Positions 8,413 to 17,147 of a DNA stretch of 64,000 nt are shown in pieces. Position 1 is the stretch's first letter, and every line of letters starts with the position of its first letter. A model generated the notes under the pieces. The model did not search any database, had not been told where the DNA came from, and saw only the letters and a program-made list of their open reading frames with translations. The position numbers and the translations under genes are program-made. Source of the stretch: JALZVT01 sp964634815 (lineage in GTDB: Bacteria; Pseudomonadota; Gammaproteobacteria; Pseudomonadales; Azotimanducaceae). The stretch lies in NCBI GenBank assembly GCA_964634815.1, contig CAZWMD010000002.1:124001-188000 (forward strand), in the 5' to 3' direction.

Positions 8413-9180
8413 ATGGCTGAAACCGAACTGAAGTTGCACGCGATCAAAGGCGTACCTATGGTGCAGCCGGGCGATGATTTGCCTACGGTTGTACTCAGCT
8501 CGTTAGCAACCGAAGGCATCGCTCTCGAAGATGGCGATGTTCTGGTGCTCGCGCAAAAGATCGTGTCCAAAGCGGAGAACCGGCAGTTCGCGCTGAGTGA
8601 CGTTGCGCCTGGCGAAGAAGCACAAGCCCTGGCGGCAGAGGTCGATAAGGATCCGCGCCTGGTGCAACTCATTCTGGATGAATCAACCGAAGTGCTGCGC
8701 AAAAAACCTGGCGTGCTAATTGTGCGCCACAAGCTCGGCCTGGTTGGTGCAAATGCTGGTATCGATCAATCCAATATCGACCATGCCGGCGCTGAGGAAG
8801 CCTTGCTGCTGCCGGAAGATCCAGACGCATCAGCGCGGCATTTGTCGCAGACCATCAAGAAACGCACTGACCGAACGTGCGGGATCATCATCGCTGATAG
8901 CATGAATCGCCCCTGGCGAATGGGCACAATCGGTGGCGCTATCGGCTGCGCCAATGTAAGCGTCCTCGATGATCATCGAGGCGGCACGGATCTCTACGGA
9001 CGCGAACTCAAGGTCACCCTGATCAACCGTGCAGATGCACTGGCAGGGGCTGCGACCCTGTTGATGGGCGAGACAACCGAGAAAATTCCCTTGGTCTTGA
9101 TTCGCGGACTGGAACCCTTTGAAGGTTCCGGCGGCGCCTGCGACATTCCGCGACCGCTCGAAGACGATATGTTCCGCTAG
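8413..9180 (+). CDS. cofE: Coenzyme F420-0:L-glutamate ligase
   Basis: 255 residues, the length of a stand-alone CofE (the actinobacterial FbiB adds a nitroreductase-like C-terminal domain that is absent here). Family motifs: LVLAQKIVSKAEN, RHKLGLVGANAGIDQSN, IIIADSMNRPWRMGTIGGAI (GTP/metal site, equivalent to the DTFGRPWR motif) and the closing IRGLEPFEGSGGACDIPR. It adds glutamates to F420-0 by gamma linkage using GTP in the last step of F420 synthesis. It lies in the operon between npdG and cofD, with short gaps and only a weak ribosome site. Confidence 0.94.
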   Translation: MAETELKLHAIKGVPMVQPGDDLPTVVLSSLATEGIALEDGDVLVLAQKIVSKAENRQFALSDVAPGEEAQALAAEVDKDPRLVQLILDESTEVLRKKPGVLIVRHKLGLVGANAGIDQSNIDHAGAEEALLLPEDPDASARHLSQTIKKRTDRTCGIIIADSMNRPWRMGTIGGAIGCANVSVLDDHRGGTDLYGRELKVTLINRADALAGAATLLMGETTEKIPLVLIRGLEPFEGSGGACDIPRPLEDDMFR

Positions 9181-9194
9181 CGCGGCGCCAAGGG

Positions 9195-10166
9195 ATGTCC
9201 TCAAACTCAACACAAAAAGCACCGCTGCTCGCGATCACCGGCGGGGTGGGCGGCGCCAAACTGGCACTGGGCCTTGCTCAGTTGCTCGACGAGCAGAACC
9301 TGGTTTTTGCGGTAAACACCGGTGATGACTTTGAGCATTTGGGTCTGCACATCAGTCCTGATATCGACACTCTGACCTATACACTTGCACATAAAAGCAA
9401 CACCGAACTGGGTTGGGGACGTGAGGGAGAAACCTGGCAGTTTATCGAAGCGTTAAACGAGCTTGGTGGGGAAAGCTGGTTTCGCCTCGGCGACAAAGAC
9501 ATGGCGCTGCATATCAGGCGTCGCGAGCTACTCGCTGCAGGTCATTCTCTCACTGAAACCACCTCAGTTATCGCGCGAGCACTTGGCATCAGGCACCAGA
9601 TTTTACCGATGTCGAACGAACCAGTTAGAACCATCGTTCATACCAAAACCGGCGATGCGCTACCGTTTCAACACTATTTTGTTCGTGATCGCTGTGCGCC
9701 AGAGATCGAGAGCTTCGAATTTTCAGGAATCGATCAAGCGACACCCAACAAAGCCATACTCAGCGCATTAGAAAACTGCTCAGGCGTCGTTATTTGCCCG
9801 TCAAATCCTTATGTCAGTGTCGACCCTATGCTGAAGTTGCCCGGCATGCGTGAGGCCATAAAAGCAAGCGGCGCGCCCGTTGTTGCCGTATCGCCCATTG
9901 TCAGCGGCATAGCCATCAAAGGGCCAGCTGCAAAGATGATGGCAGAGCTTGATGTACCGAATACAGCCACAAGTGTCGCCAGGCACTACGGCGGTTTATT
10001 AAGTGGTTTTGTACTCGACAGCCAGGATGCTGAGCTCGCCAATACAACGGGTGTGCCCACAATCGCCGCACAAAGCATCATGAAGAGCCTTGATGACCGA
10101 GTGCAACTGGCTCAGAGTGTCCTCGACTTCCTTTCTCAACTAACCAAGTCTCAACTAACAAAATAG
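9195..10166 (+). CDS. cofD: 2-phospho-L-lactate transferase-type enzyme (CofD/FbiA)
   Basis: 323 residues. The N-terminal ITGGVGGAKLALGLAQLL motif, VNTGDDFEHLGLHISPDID, SWFRLGDKDMALHIRRRELL and CPSNPYVSVDPML are diagnostic of CofD/FbiA. It joins the nucleotide-activated phospho-acid (from CofC) to the deazaflavin Fo. Depending on CofC specificity the product is F420-0, dehydro-F420-0 or the 3-phosphoglycerate variant; this cannot be decided from the sequence alone. AAGGG sits just before the ATG. It is 14 bp after cofE and 5 bp before cofC. The last residues contain a short duplication (SQLTKSQLTK). Confidence 0.94.
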   Translation: MSSNSTQKAPLLAITGGVGGAKLALGLAQLLDEQNLVFAVNTGDDFEHLGLHISPDIDTLTYTLAHKSNTELGWGREGETWQFIEALNELGGESWFRLGDKDMALHIRRRELLAAGHSLTETTSVIARALGIRHQILPMSNEPVRTIVHTKTGDALPFQHYFVRDRCAPEIESFEFSGIDQATPNKAILSALENCSGVVICPSNPYVSVDPMLKLPGMREAIKASGAPVVAVSPIVSGIAIKGPAAKMMAELDVPNTATSVARHYGGLLSGFVLDSQDAELANTTGVPTIAAQSIMKSLDDRVQLAQSVLDFLSQLTKSQLTK

Positions 10167-10171
10167 ATCCT

Positions 10172-10855
10172 ATGTGGGCCATTGTCCCGCTTAAGTACTT
10201 CGACGATGCCAAATCGCGCCTGGCCGATGTACTGAGCGCAAGCGAACGACAGCAACTGGTGCGCACCATGGCGCGCGATGTACTTCGCGCGCTTGCAAAC
10301 TGTGCGTACCTTGAAGGCATACTGCTGACCTCGCGAGAGCAAGAGGTGCATTCGCTTGCCCAGGAATTTAACGCTGAGGTGTTTGCCGAGCCAGAAGGAT
10401 CAAATCTCTCCGAAAGCGTGACCCTCGCCAGTGCCTGGCTGGAAAAGCAACGAAACGCAACGGGCACGCTGATCGTGCACGCAGACATCCCTCTCGCCAG
10501 GAGTTCCGACTTTGACACGCTGCTAGAGCATCATGGTCGGCTTAGCCTGGTGGCGGATGATGAGGGCCTGGGCACCAACTGTATTGCCGCCAGCCCACCC
10601 AATCCGTTTGAATATCGTTACGACGGCCGCAGCTTCGAGCCTCACCTGCAGGCCGCAAAACGGGCCGGTATCACCCCCCGTGTATGCGATATCGAGGGAT
10701 TGCAGCTCGATATCGACACCGCAAAGGATCTTAGCAAGCTGCTTGCCGCCCTGAATGTCGCCAAGACCGCTGGTACCTCGATAGGCGAAACAGGCACATA
10801 CTTGGAAGCATCAGGTATAGCGCAGCGTCTTGCGACGCCATATAGTGACAATTGA
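10172..10855 (+). CDS. cofC: 2-phospho-L-lactate guanylyltransferase-type enzyme (CofC/FbiD)
   Basis: 227 residues. It opens MWAIVPLKYFDDAKSRLADV, the nucleotide-binding P-loop-like start of CofC/FbiD (a GT-A nucleotidyltransferase fold), and has IVHADIPLARSSDFD and LVADDEGLGTNCIAASPP, which carry the metal-binding Asp residues and the GTNxL-like motif. It activates 2-phospholactate, phosphoenolpyruvate or 3-phosphoglycerate with GTP for CofD. In a characterised betaproteobacterium the substrate is 3-phosphoglycerate; whether that holds here needs a structural alignment of the binding pocket. It is operonic with cofD (5 bp gap) and fbiC (22 bp gap). Confidence 0.92.
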   Translation: MWAIVPLKYFDDAKSRLADVLSASERQQLVRTMARDVLRALANCAYLEGILLTSREQEVHSLAQEFNAEVFAEPEGSNLSESVTLASAWLEKQRNATGTLIVHADIPLARSSDFDTLLEHHGRLSLVADDEGLGTNCIAASPPNPFEYRYDGRSFEPHLQAAKRAGITPRVCDIEGLQLDIDTAKDLSKLLAALNVAKTAGTSIGETGTYLEASGIAQRLATPYSDN

Positions 10856-10877
10856 TCTTTGGTAACCGTAGTTGATC

Positions 10878-13397
10878 ATGCCAAACAGTCGTTCAGAAAT
10901 TCAGCCAGACTCCGCTGTAATCAGCGCCATTCTTGAAAAGGCGCGCAGGGGGGAACTGCCCTCCAGTCGCGATGCAGCAACACTCGCTGACTTCGAAGAC
11001 ACTCATGCGCTTGCTGAAACAGCCGCTGTGCTTCGCGATCAGGGCTTCGGCAATACGGTCACCTATTCTCGTAAAGCGTTTGTGCCGCTAACCCATCTGT
11101 GTCGCGATGTTTGCCACTACTGCACATTCGCCCAGGTTCCGCGCAAAGTTAAGGCACCCTATTTAACTCTTGATGAAGTACTGGCGACCGCTCGCGAGGG
11201 TGCGGCTCTTGGTTGCAAGGAACTGTTGTTCACGCTGGGTGAGAAACCTGAGCTGCGCTACAAGGCCGCACGAGACGCTCTCGCCGAGATGGGTTTTGAA
11301 TCAACGCTGCACTATCTAAAGGCGGCCGCAGAGCTGGTCTTTAAAGAGACCGGCATGCTGCCGCATCTCAACCCTGGAACAATGACGCCAGAAGAAATCG
11401 AATGGCTGCGAGAAGTGTCGCCGTCGATGGGCATCATGATTGAATCCACCTCTGATCGACTCACAGAAAAAGGCCAACCCCACTACGGTTCACCGGACAA
11501 GATTCCTGCTGTGCGCCTGCAAACTCTCGACGATGCGGGCGCGGCAAAGGTGCCATTCACCACCGGCATACTGATTGGTATCGGCGAGACCCGCCTTGAA
11601 CGAATTGAAAGCTTGCTGGCGATTCGAGAAATTCATGAGCGCCACTCGCACGTGCAAGAAATCATCGTACAGAACTTCCGCGCCAAACCCGAAACACTAA
11701 TGGCCGGCGCACCGGAGCCAGACCTTAACGATCTGCTCTGGACAATTGCTGTAGCACGAATCATCTTCGGCAGCGAAATGAGTATCCAGGCGCCGCCTAA
11801 TCTAAGTCCGGGCGTGTTGCCTCAGCTGGTAAATGCGGGAATCAACGACTGGGGTGGCGTGTCTCCAATTACCCCCGACTTTGTCAATCCCGAAGCGCCC
11901 TGGCCACACCTGGAAGATCTGCGTCGCGAGACTGGCGTCGCCGGAAAAGCGCTGCACGAGCGACTGACCATCTATCCAAAGTACGCAAGCGATCTGGATA
12001 CCTGGGTTGCTCCTGAAATGCATGAGCGGATGCTGGAAGTTATCGACGCCAGCGGCTGGCCACGATTAGATGACTGGTGCCCCGGCGATCAGATCGACCC
12101 ACCAGAACAGGATTTGGCCCTGATCAACAAACAACCCCGGTTTGTATCCAAAGCCGTGGCCGCAGTACTTGAAAAGTCAGATCGCGGAGAGGCGTTTACC
12201 GAATCCGATCTGGTGACCTTGTTCAACGCACGCGTTGACGACTTCTCAGCCGTTGTACAAAAAGCCAACGCTCTTCGCCAAACCACAAATGGTGATGTTG
12301 TTAGCTTTGTAGTGAATCGCAACATCAATTACACCAACATTTGCTATTTCAAATGCCAGTTCTGCGCGTTTTCCAAGGGCAAGTTGAGTGAAAACCTTCG
12401 CGGCAAGCCGTACGATTTAACAGACGAAGAAATCGGTCGTCGCGTCACCGAGGCCTGGGAACGCGGCGGTACAGAAGTCTGTATGCAAGGCGGGATTCAC
12501 CCCGAATATACAGGCGACACCTATCTGAACATCGTCCGGGTTATCAAAGAAGCCCAGCCCGACATGCATGTGCACGCGTTCTCACCGCTGGAAGTCTGGC
12601 AGGGTGCTGCCACCCTTGGCCTCGATTTGCACAGCTATTTACGTCGGGTGAAGGATGCCGGGCTTGATACCTTGCCGGGCACCGCCGCAGAAATACTCGA
12701 CGACGAAGTGCGTCAAGTCATATGTGAAGACAAGATCAACACCAGCCAATGGCTGGAAGTCATGAAGGCAGCCCACGAGGTTGGCTTCAAAACAACGGCC
12801 ACCGTCATGTACGGGCATGTCGAAAAGCCTTATCACTGGGCCCGGCATCTGTTACGCATCAGCGCGCTACAGGCTGAGACCGGCGGTTTCACCGAGTTTG
12901 TCCCTCTGCCATTTGTACACATGGAAGCGCCCATGTATCTCAAGGGCAAGGCACGCAAGGGGCCTACGTTCAGAGAGGCTGTGTTAATGCACGCCGTTGC
13001 CCGCATCGCGTTCCATGGTCTGATCGATAACATTCAGGCGAGCTGGGTAAAGATGGGACACGAAGGTGTCATGGCCTGCCTCAACGCCGGCTGTAATGAC
13101 CTCGGCGGATCACTGATGAACGAGAGCATCACTCGTGCCGCGGGATCTGCCCACGGTCAGGAGACCTCGCCGCAACAGATGCACGCCATGATCCAGGCTG
13201 CCGGCAGAACCGCACGTCAGCGAACAACCCTTTACGGTGACGCAACTCAGGAGCGCATCGACACCGGCCTGGCCGCGGGCGAACTGATCGAAATTGTTAA
13301 CACAGCACCCGTTAAACGCGAGAAAAAACGCAAGGGACCCCTCCTCAAACCAGGGCTCGACGGGGGATCCCTTATTGCCACAGATGTCGCCAGCTAG
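10878..13397 (+). CDS. fbiC: Bifunctional FO synthase, fused CofG-CofH (FbiC)
   Basis: 839 residues with two radical-SAM halves. The N-terminal CofG half has Cys75-Cys79-Cys82 (CRDVCHYC), and the C-terminal CofH half has Cys489-Cys493-Cys496 (CYFKCQFC); both are CX3CX2C 4Fe-4S/SAM motifs. Other marks are FTLGEKPELRY, HLNPGTM, SPGVLPQLVNAGINDWGG (CofG) and VCMQGGIHPEYTGDTY, NDLGGSLMNESITRAAG (CofH). It makes the deazaflavin Fo from tyrosine and the flavin precursor 5-amino-6-ribitylaminouracil. The fusion is the form usual in actinobacteria; archaea have two genes. ATG 10878 is preferred over a TTG two codons earlier. It is the last gene of the F420 operon and abuts the convergent MFS gene with no gap. 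Confidence 0.95.
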   Translation: MPNSRSEIQPDSAVISAILEKARRGELPSSRDAATLADFEDTHALAETAAVLRDQGFGNTVTYSRKAFVPLTHLCRDVCHYCTFAQVPRKVKAPYLTLDEVLATAREGAALGCKELLFTLGEKPELRYKAARDALAEMGFESTLHYLKAAAELVFKETGMLPHLNPGTMTPEEIEWLREVSPSMGIMIESTSDRLTEKGQPHYGSPDKIPAVRLQTLDDAGAAKVPFTTGILIGIGETRLERIESLLAIREIHERHSHVQEIIVQNFRAKPETLMAGAPEPDLNDLLWTIAVARIIFGSEMSIQAPPNLSPGVLPQLVNAGINDWGGVSPITPDFVNPEAPWPHLEDLRRETGVAGKALHERLTIYPKYASDLDTWVAPEMHERMLEVIDASGWPRLDDWCPGDQIDPPEQDLALINKQPRFVSKAVAAVLEKSDRGEAFTESDLVTLFNARVDDFSAVVQKANALRQTTNGDVVSFVVNRNINYTNICYFKCQFCAFSKGKLSENLRGKPYDLTDEEIGRRVTEAWERGGTEVCMQGGIHPEYTGDTYLNIVRVIKEAQPDMHVHAFSPLEVWQGAATLGLDLHSYLRRVKDAGLDTLPGTAAEILDDEVRQVICEDKINTSQWLEVMKAAHEVGFKTTATVMYGHVEKPYHWARHLLRISALQAETGGFTEFVPLPFVHMEAPMYLKGKARKGPTFREAVLMHAVARIAFHGLIDNIQASWVKMGHEGVMACLNAGCNDLGGSLMNESITRAAGSAHGQETSPQQMHAMIQAAGRTARQRTTLYGDATQERIDTGLAAGELIEIVNTAPVKREKKRKGPLLKPGLDGGSLIATDVAS

Positions 13398-14642
13398 TTA
13401 GCCGCACTCCTTGCAGGTCACCGGTAAGCGACCAATCATAATAACCAGCGGCGCGAGCAACCCAAGGCCCAGCACAAGCGATACAAAGGCCAGCAACCAC
13501 AGCGTGGTGTGCATACCGTATAGATCCAGACCAAAGCCAAGTATCGGTCCTGTGATCACATAGGCTCCGCGAAACCCAAAGCTCGCCAAAGAATTTGCAG
13601 TAGCCCGAAATTCTCCTGGCAAGCGTTCATTAAACGCGTTTCGCAACACCGCAAGGCCGATGCCTCGTGCCGCAAAGAACAAGCTTGTGATGGCAATGCC
13701 TCCAACGAGCCCAAGTTCTGCAAGGCCGACATACCCAACAACCGGAGCGAAGGCGATAAATACAATCAAGAAGCGTGCCCCCACGCGCTCCTCGAGTGCG
13801 TGCGCCGATTGTCCAGCTACTCCAGCGACCAGGGAAAGCCCTCCCCAGAGATAGCCGAAGTGAATCAGGCCGAGGCCCTGTTCTTGCCAGAGTTTTTGTA
13901 TCAGCCATACCGAATAAAACGTGCTCAGCGACCACAGCGACAAGGCAATGAAAATTTGTCGCACCAAGGCATCGTCAATCAGCAGGTGGCGCAGAATGTT
14001 CAACATATTGCCCCCATAGTTGCCGCGCTCCAGGCGTTCTCCCGGAGGCTCAACCAACGTGAAGGCCAGAAATACGGGCACCCAACCCACTACCGCCTGC
14101 GCCCAGGCGGCATATTGCAGCCCCCAGATCACCGCAAAAGAGCAGCACAATGACGCGATGCCCTCTGAGTAGTTGCGCGCGGCCATTAACTGCCCAATCA
14201 CTCGTCCAGACCGATTTTTGGCAACCCGACGCTTGCCCAGTGCCACTTCGGTGTCATAGATCATCGCGAGATCTGCTCCCGATACCAGCGAATGGCCTAC
14301 CGCAAGACAGATTTCAAACGCTGCAAGCCCCCAGAAACCATCCGCGACAACAAGCAAAGAATTACCGATCCCGTAGAACAGACTGCCAATCACCAACGTC
14401 AGCTTGCGCCCCAGAACATCAGCGAGATAACCCGACGGCACCTCGAGCAGCACAATCACAGCGGCAAAAATAGCTTGCAGGCTCAGTATGGCGGCCATGT
14501 CGAGCCCCTTCGACTCCATAAAAGGCACCACAACCGGAATCACCACCATAAACGTCTGGAAGAAAGACAGGGCCAACACTCGCCTCGCATTCTTTTCAAG
14601 CGCGTTGATATCCCTATGCTCTGTTTGATTTAGCTCAGTCAT
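13398..14642 (-). CDS. MFS transporter
   Basis: 414 residues with about twelve hydrophobic segments. The loop between helices 2 and 3 has the MFS signature variant GYLADVLGRKLTL, which marks the major facilitator superfamily; VEPPGERLERG looks like the central cytoplasmic loop. The N-terminus (MTELNQTEHRDINALEKNARR) is cytoplasmic, and GAAAGGA lies just before the ATG. It moves a small solute across the inner membrane, probably with protons; substrate unknown. Its stop touches the stop of fbiC. Location beside the F420 genes does not by itself mean F420 transport. Confidence 0.85.
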   Translation of the reverse strand: MTELNQTEHRDINALEKNARRVLALSFFQTFMVVIPVVVPFMESKGLDMAAILSLQAIFAAVIVLLEVPSGYLADVLGRKLTLVIGSLFYGIGNSLLVVADGFWGLAAFEICLAVGHSLVSGADLAMIYDTEVALGKRRVAKNRSGRVIGQLMAARNYSEGIASLCCSFAVIWGLQYAAWAQAVVGWVPVFLAFTLVEPPGERLERGNYGGNMLNILRHLLIDDALVRQIFIALSLWSLSTFYSVWLIQKLWQEQGLGLIHFGYLWGGLSLVAGVAGQSAHALEERVGARFLIVFIAFAPVVGYVGLAELGLVGGIAITSLFFAARGIGLAVLRNAFNERLPGEFRATANSLASFGFRGAYVITGPILGFGLDLYGMHTTLWLLAFVSLVLGLGLLAPLVIMIGRLPVTCKECG

Positions 14643-14693
14643 TTCCTTTCACCCCTCTTCCGTTCTCGCCCACCGATCCGATTTATCTGGTCC

Positions 14694-14729
14694 AAAAAAA
14701 ACCCCGAAGGCCTGTGGCGCTTCGGGGTT
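14694..14729 (-). terminator. Rho-independent terminator
   Basis: Read on the minus strand, AACCCCGAAG pairs with CTTCGGGGTT (14700-14709 with 14720-14729) around a ten-base loop and is followed by a run of eight T. This is a textbook intrinsic terminator for a transcript coming from the right (14730-15000) and it ends before the MFS gene. Confidence 0.8.
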
Positions 14730-14961
14730 CTTGTTGGGCACTAGGCCTGATTCAAACTATCCCGATTTAACGCCTCTTTTGGTCGATACATGCATAAACA
14801 CATCACCTTGCTTACCGTTACATGCGCCATTTGGCTTTGCTTCTTTCTTTGACACCAACGAACACAACCACTGGGCGCGGTGAGCTGCGCCCTCGATGTT
14901 CATCAGGTTTGTTGTGGCTAAGAAAGTCATTGACTTAAAAGAAGTCCGCTTCGTTGAGAGG
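14694..14961 (-). other. Candidate short transcript: small RNA or 57-codon small protein
   Basis: This is most of the 448-bp stretch between the MFS and carotenoid oxygenase genes. A good minus-strand promoter (14968-14996) and a strong terminator (14694-14729) bracket about 265 bp. Inside, an open frame runs from ATG 14930 to a stop at 14757 (57 residues, MTFLATTNLMNIEGAAHRAQ at the start, Lys/Gly-rich end); the same frame stays open upstream to 15050. I do not recognise the peptide and see no clear ribosome site, so a non-coding RNA is as likely as a small protein. Confidence 0.4.
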
Positions 14962-14967
14962 GCGCGC

Positions 14968-14996
14968 ATCATGCCTAGGCCGTGCTGGTCTGTCAA
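14968..14996 (-). promoter_or_regulatory. Sigma-70-like promoter on the minus strand
   Basis: On the minus strand a perfect TTGACA (14991-14996) is followed, after exactly 17 bases, by CATGAT (14968-14973; four of six matches to TATAAT). Transcription would start near 14961 and run to the terminator at 14729-14694. No gene product is firmly assigned to it. Confidence 0.45.
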
Positions 14997-15090
14997 TCGA
15001 CCAACGCCTTCAAAATTGCATAAACTGTGCTGCATCTCTCGCTCCACCACCGAGCGAGAATAGAAACTGACAATTTTTGGGGAGCAGCAG

Positions 15091-16557
15091 ATGAATGTTG
15101 AACTACACCGCAGCTATGAATCACACCTACCCAAAGATGACGATCACCCATACCGAACCGGTCCCTGGAGACCACAGCACAAAGAATTCAACGCCTGGAA
15201 TATGGACGTCACAGGAGAAATACCCCGTGATCTGAACGGCGTCTATCTGCGCAACACAGAAAATCCTCTATTTGAACCTATCAAGCGCTACCACCCCTTC
15301 GATGGCGATGCCATGTTGCACAGCATCAGTTTTGAAGACGGCGAAGCACGTTATGCAAATCGTTTTGTCCAAACCGATGCGTTTAAAAAGGAACAGGTTG
15401 AAAAGCGCAGCCTTTGGGCTGGAATCACGGAACACCCAAGCATCGCTCTTGCGGATCAGGGATGGGGTGCGCGCACGATGATGAAAGACAACGCCAGCAC
15501 CGACGTCATTGTTCATGGCGGAAAAGCACTGGCGAGCTTCTATCAATGCGGAGAGCTGTATCAACTCCATCCGCGCACGCTAAAACCAATGGGCAAGGCC
15601 AATTGGGGCGGTAAATTTCCTGGCGAGGGTGTCTCCGCCCACCCCAAGCTCGACGAGCATACCGGCGAATTAATGTTTTTCAATTACGGACTCGAAGCAC
15701 CCTACATGCACTATGGATTGGTGTCAGCGGCCGGCGAACTCGTGAATTACATCGACATACCTGTTGCCAGTCCACGTCTACCTCACGATATGGCATTCAC
15801 GGAGAATTACGCTGTACTGAACGATCTACCCCTCTATTGGGACGTGAACTCGCTGGCTGAAGGACACTTTTCCAATCGATTTCACCGACACGAGCCCAGC
15901 CGTTTTGCGGTTGTGCCTCGACGAGGCAGCACCAGGGACATCATGTGGTTTGAGGCTGATCCAACCTTTGTGCTGCACTGGATAAACGCCTATGAGGAGG
16001 GCGATGAGGTTATCCTCGATGGGTTCTTTCAACACAATCCAACCGCGAGGGGCGTGGAGCGGGCCACAGGCAACATGAAGGGGTTTGAAACTCTGGATAT
16101 GAATGTGCTGCAAGCACGAGCTCATCGCTGGAGATTCAATCTGCAAACCGGCGCCACTCGAGAAGAATCACTCAGTGACAATTGTGCCGAATTTCCCATG
16201 ATCAATGGCAGATACGCAGGCCGCAAACACCGTTACAGCTACAACGCACGGTGCGCCCAGGGTCTGTTCGCGTTTGATGGTTTGATTAAACACTGCCTTG
16301 AAACTGGCCACGAAGAGCTGGTTGAGATGCCGCCAGGGGTCTTTCTAAGCGAAACGGTGATGGCACCGCGGGATGGCTCGACAGCCGAAGATGATGGCTA
16401 CCTGGTGACCTTCACGATGGATGTAAACAACAACTGTTCAGACTGTCTGATTCTGGATGCCAGCAACCCACGCTCTGAGCCCATTGCGCGAATAAGGCTT
16501 CCGGAGCGCATCGCCAGCGGCACACACTCAACCTGGACCCCGCTAGGGGATCTGTGA
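15091..16557 (+). CDS. Carotenoid oxygenase family protein
   Basis: 488 residues, standard length for the retinal-pigment-epithelium/carotenoid cleavage dioxygenase fold (seven-bladed propeller). The four iron-binding histidines are visible: His184 (SAHPKLD), His232 (LPHDMAF), His296 (FVLHWINAYEE) and His479 near the C-terminus (SGTHSTWTP). The start GVYLRNTENP and YHPFDGDAMLHSI segments are also family marks. It would split a double bond of a carotenoid, apocarotenoid or stilbene with O2. GGGGAGCAG precedes the ATG. The last 15 bp overlap the end of the convergent GNAT gene. Substrate unknown; no carotenoid synthesis genes are present. Confidence 0.92.
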   Translation: MNVELHRSYESHLPKDDDHPYRTGPWRPQHKEFNAWNMDVTGEIPRDLNGVYLRNTENPLFEPIKRYHPFDGDAMLHSISFEDGEARYANRFVQTDAFKKEQVEKRSLWAGITEHPSIALADQGWGARTMMKDNASTDVIVHGGKALASFYQCGELYQLHPRTLKPMGKANWGGKFPGEGVSAHPKLDEHTGELMFFNYGLEAPYMHYGLVSAAGELVNYIDIPVASPRLPHDMAFTENYAVLNDLPLYWDVNSLAEGHFSNRFHRHEPSRFAVVPRRGSTRDIMWFEADPTFVLHWINAYEEGDEVILDGFFQHNPTARGVERATGNMKGFETLDMNVLQARAHRWRFNLQTGATREESLSDNCAEFPMINGRYAGRKHRYSYNARCAQGLFAFDGLIKHCLETGHEELVEMPPGVFLSETVMAPRDGSTAEDDGYLVTFTMDVNNNCSDCLILDASNPRSEPIARIRLPERIASGTHSTWTPLGDL

Positions 16558-17121
16558 GGCCAGCCGATACACAAAGGTGCTGTCACCATCGTCTTCAAGC
16601 AGGACGGATGCAAAACGGAAACCACCCCTCACCAGCACCCGCTGCGAAGCCAGGTGCTCCGCCGCCACCGTTGCCATCAAGGCATTTTTTCCGAGAGCAT
16701 TCCGGGCATGGTCCAGCAACCCCCCGAGAGCTTCGCTCGCAAGCCCGTGGCCCCATCTGGGCCGGGCAAAGGCATACTTGACCTCAGTATCCGTTTGCCC
16801 TCCGGGGTGTACCAGGCCACAGAAACCAATGGTGTGTGACGAACCTCGATCATCGAGGGCAAACATCCCATAACCGCGTGACTCATAGTTTGCTGCGGTG
16901 ACTCGAAGCCATTGCTCGCATTCGTCAAACTCAATCGGCTGCCCATCTCCCACCCAGCGACTGCCTTCAGGATCACCATAGACTTCAAATAGCGCCTTGG
17001 CGTCTGTCTCACGAAAGCGCCGACATCTCAGGCGCTGGGTCTCAAAGACTGTCGCACCCGTTAGCGAATCCAAGCTGTTACTCACGCCCTTACTCACGCC
17101 CTTACTCTGGGCTGTTAGCAT
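16543..17121 (-). CDS. GNAT family N-acetyltransferase (RimJ/RimL type)
   Basis: 192 residues. FETQRLRCRRFRETDAKALFEVYGDPE is the usual start of RimJ/RimL-like acetyltransferases (quoted in part), followed by IGFCGLVHPG, VKYAFARPRWGHGLASEALGG (acetyl-CoA pyrophosphate loop, here RWGHGLA in place of RxxGxG/A) and ASQRVLVRGGFRF. It acetylates an amino group of a protein or small molecule. The N-terminal 20 residues include a KGVS-KGVS duplication caused by a 12-bp tandem repeat, so the true start may be one of the GTG codons within it. Convergent overlap of 15 bp with the oxygenase gene. Confidence 0.88.
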   Translation of the reverse strand: MLTAQSKGVSKGVSNSLDSLTGATVFETQRLRCRRFRETDAKALFEVYGDPEGSRWVGDGQPIEFDECEQWLRVTAANYESRGYGMFALDDRGSSHTIGFCGLVHPGGQTDTEVKYAFARPRWGHGLASEALGGLLDHARNALGKNALMATVAAEHLASQRVLVRGGFRFASVLLEDDGDSTFVYRLASQIP

Positions 17122-17147
17122 AGCCAGTAAACCAAGAGGACACTATC

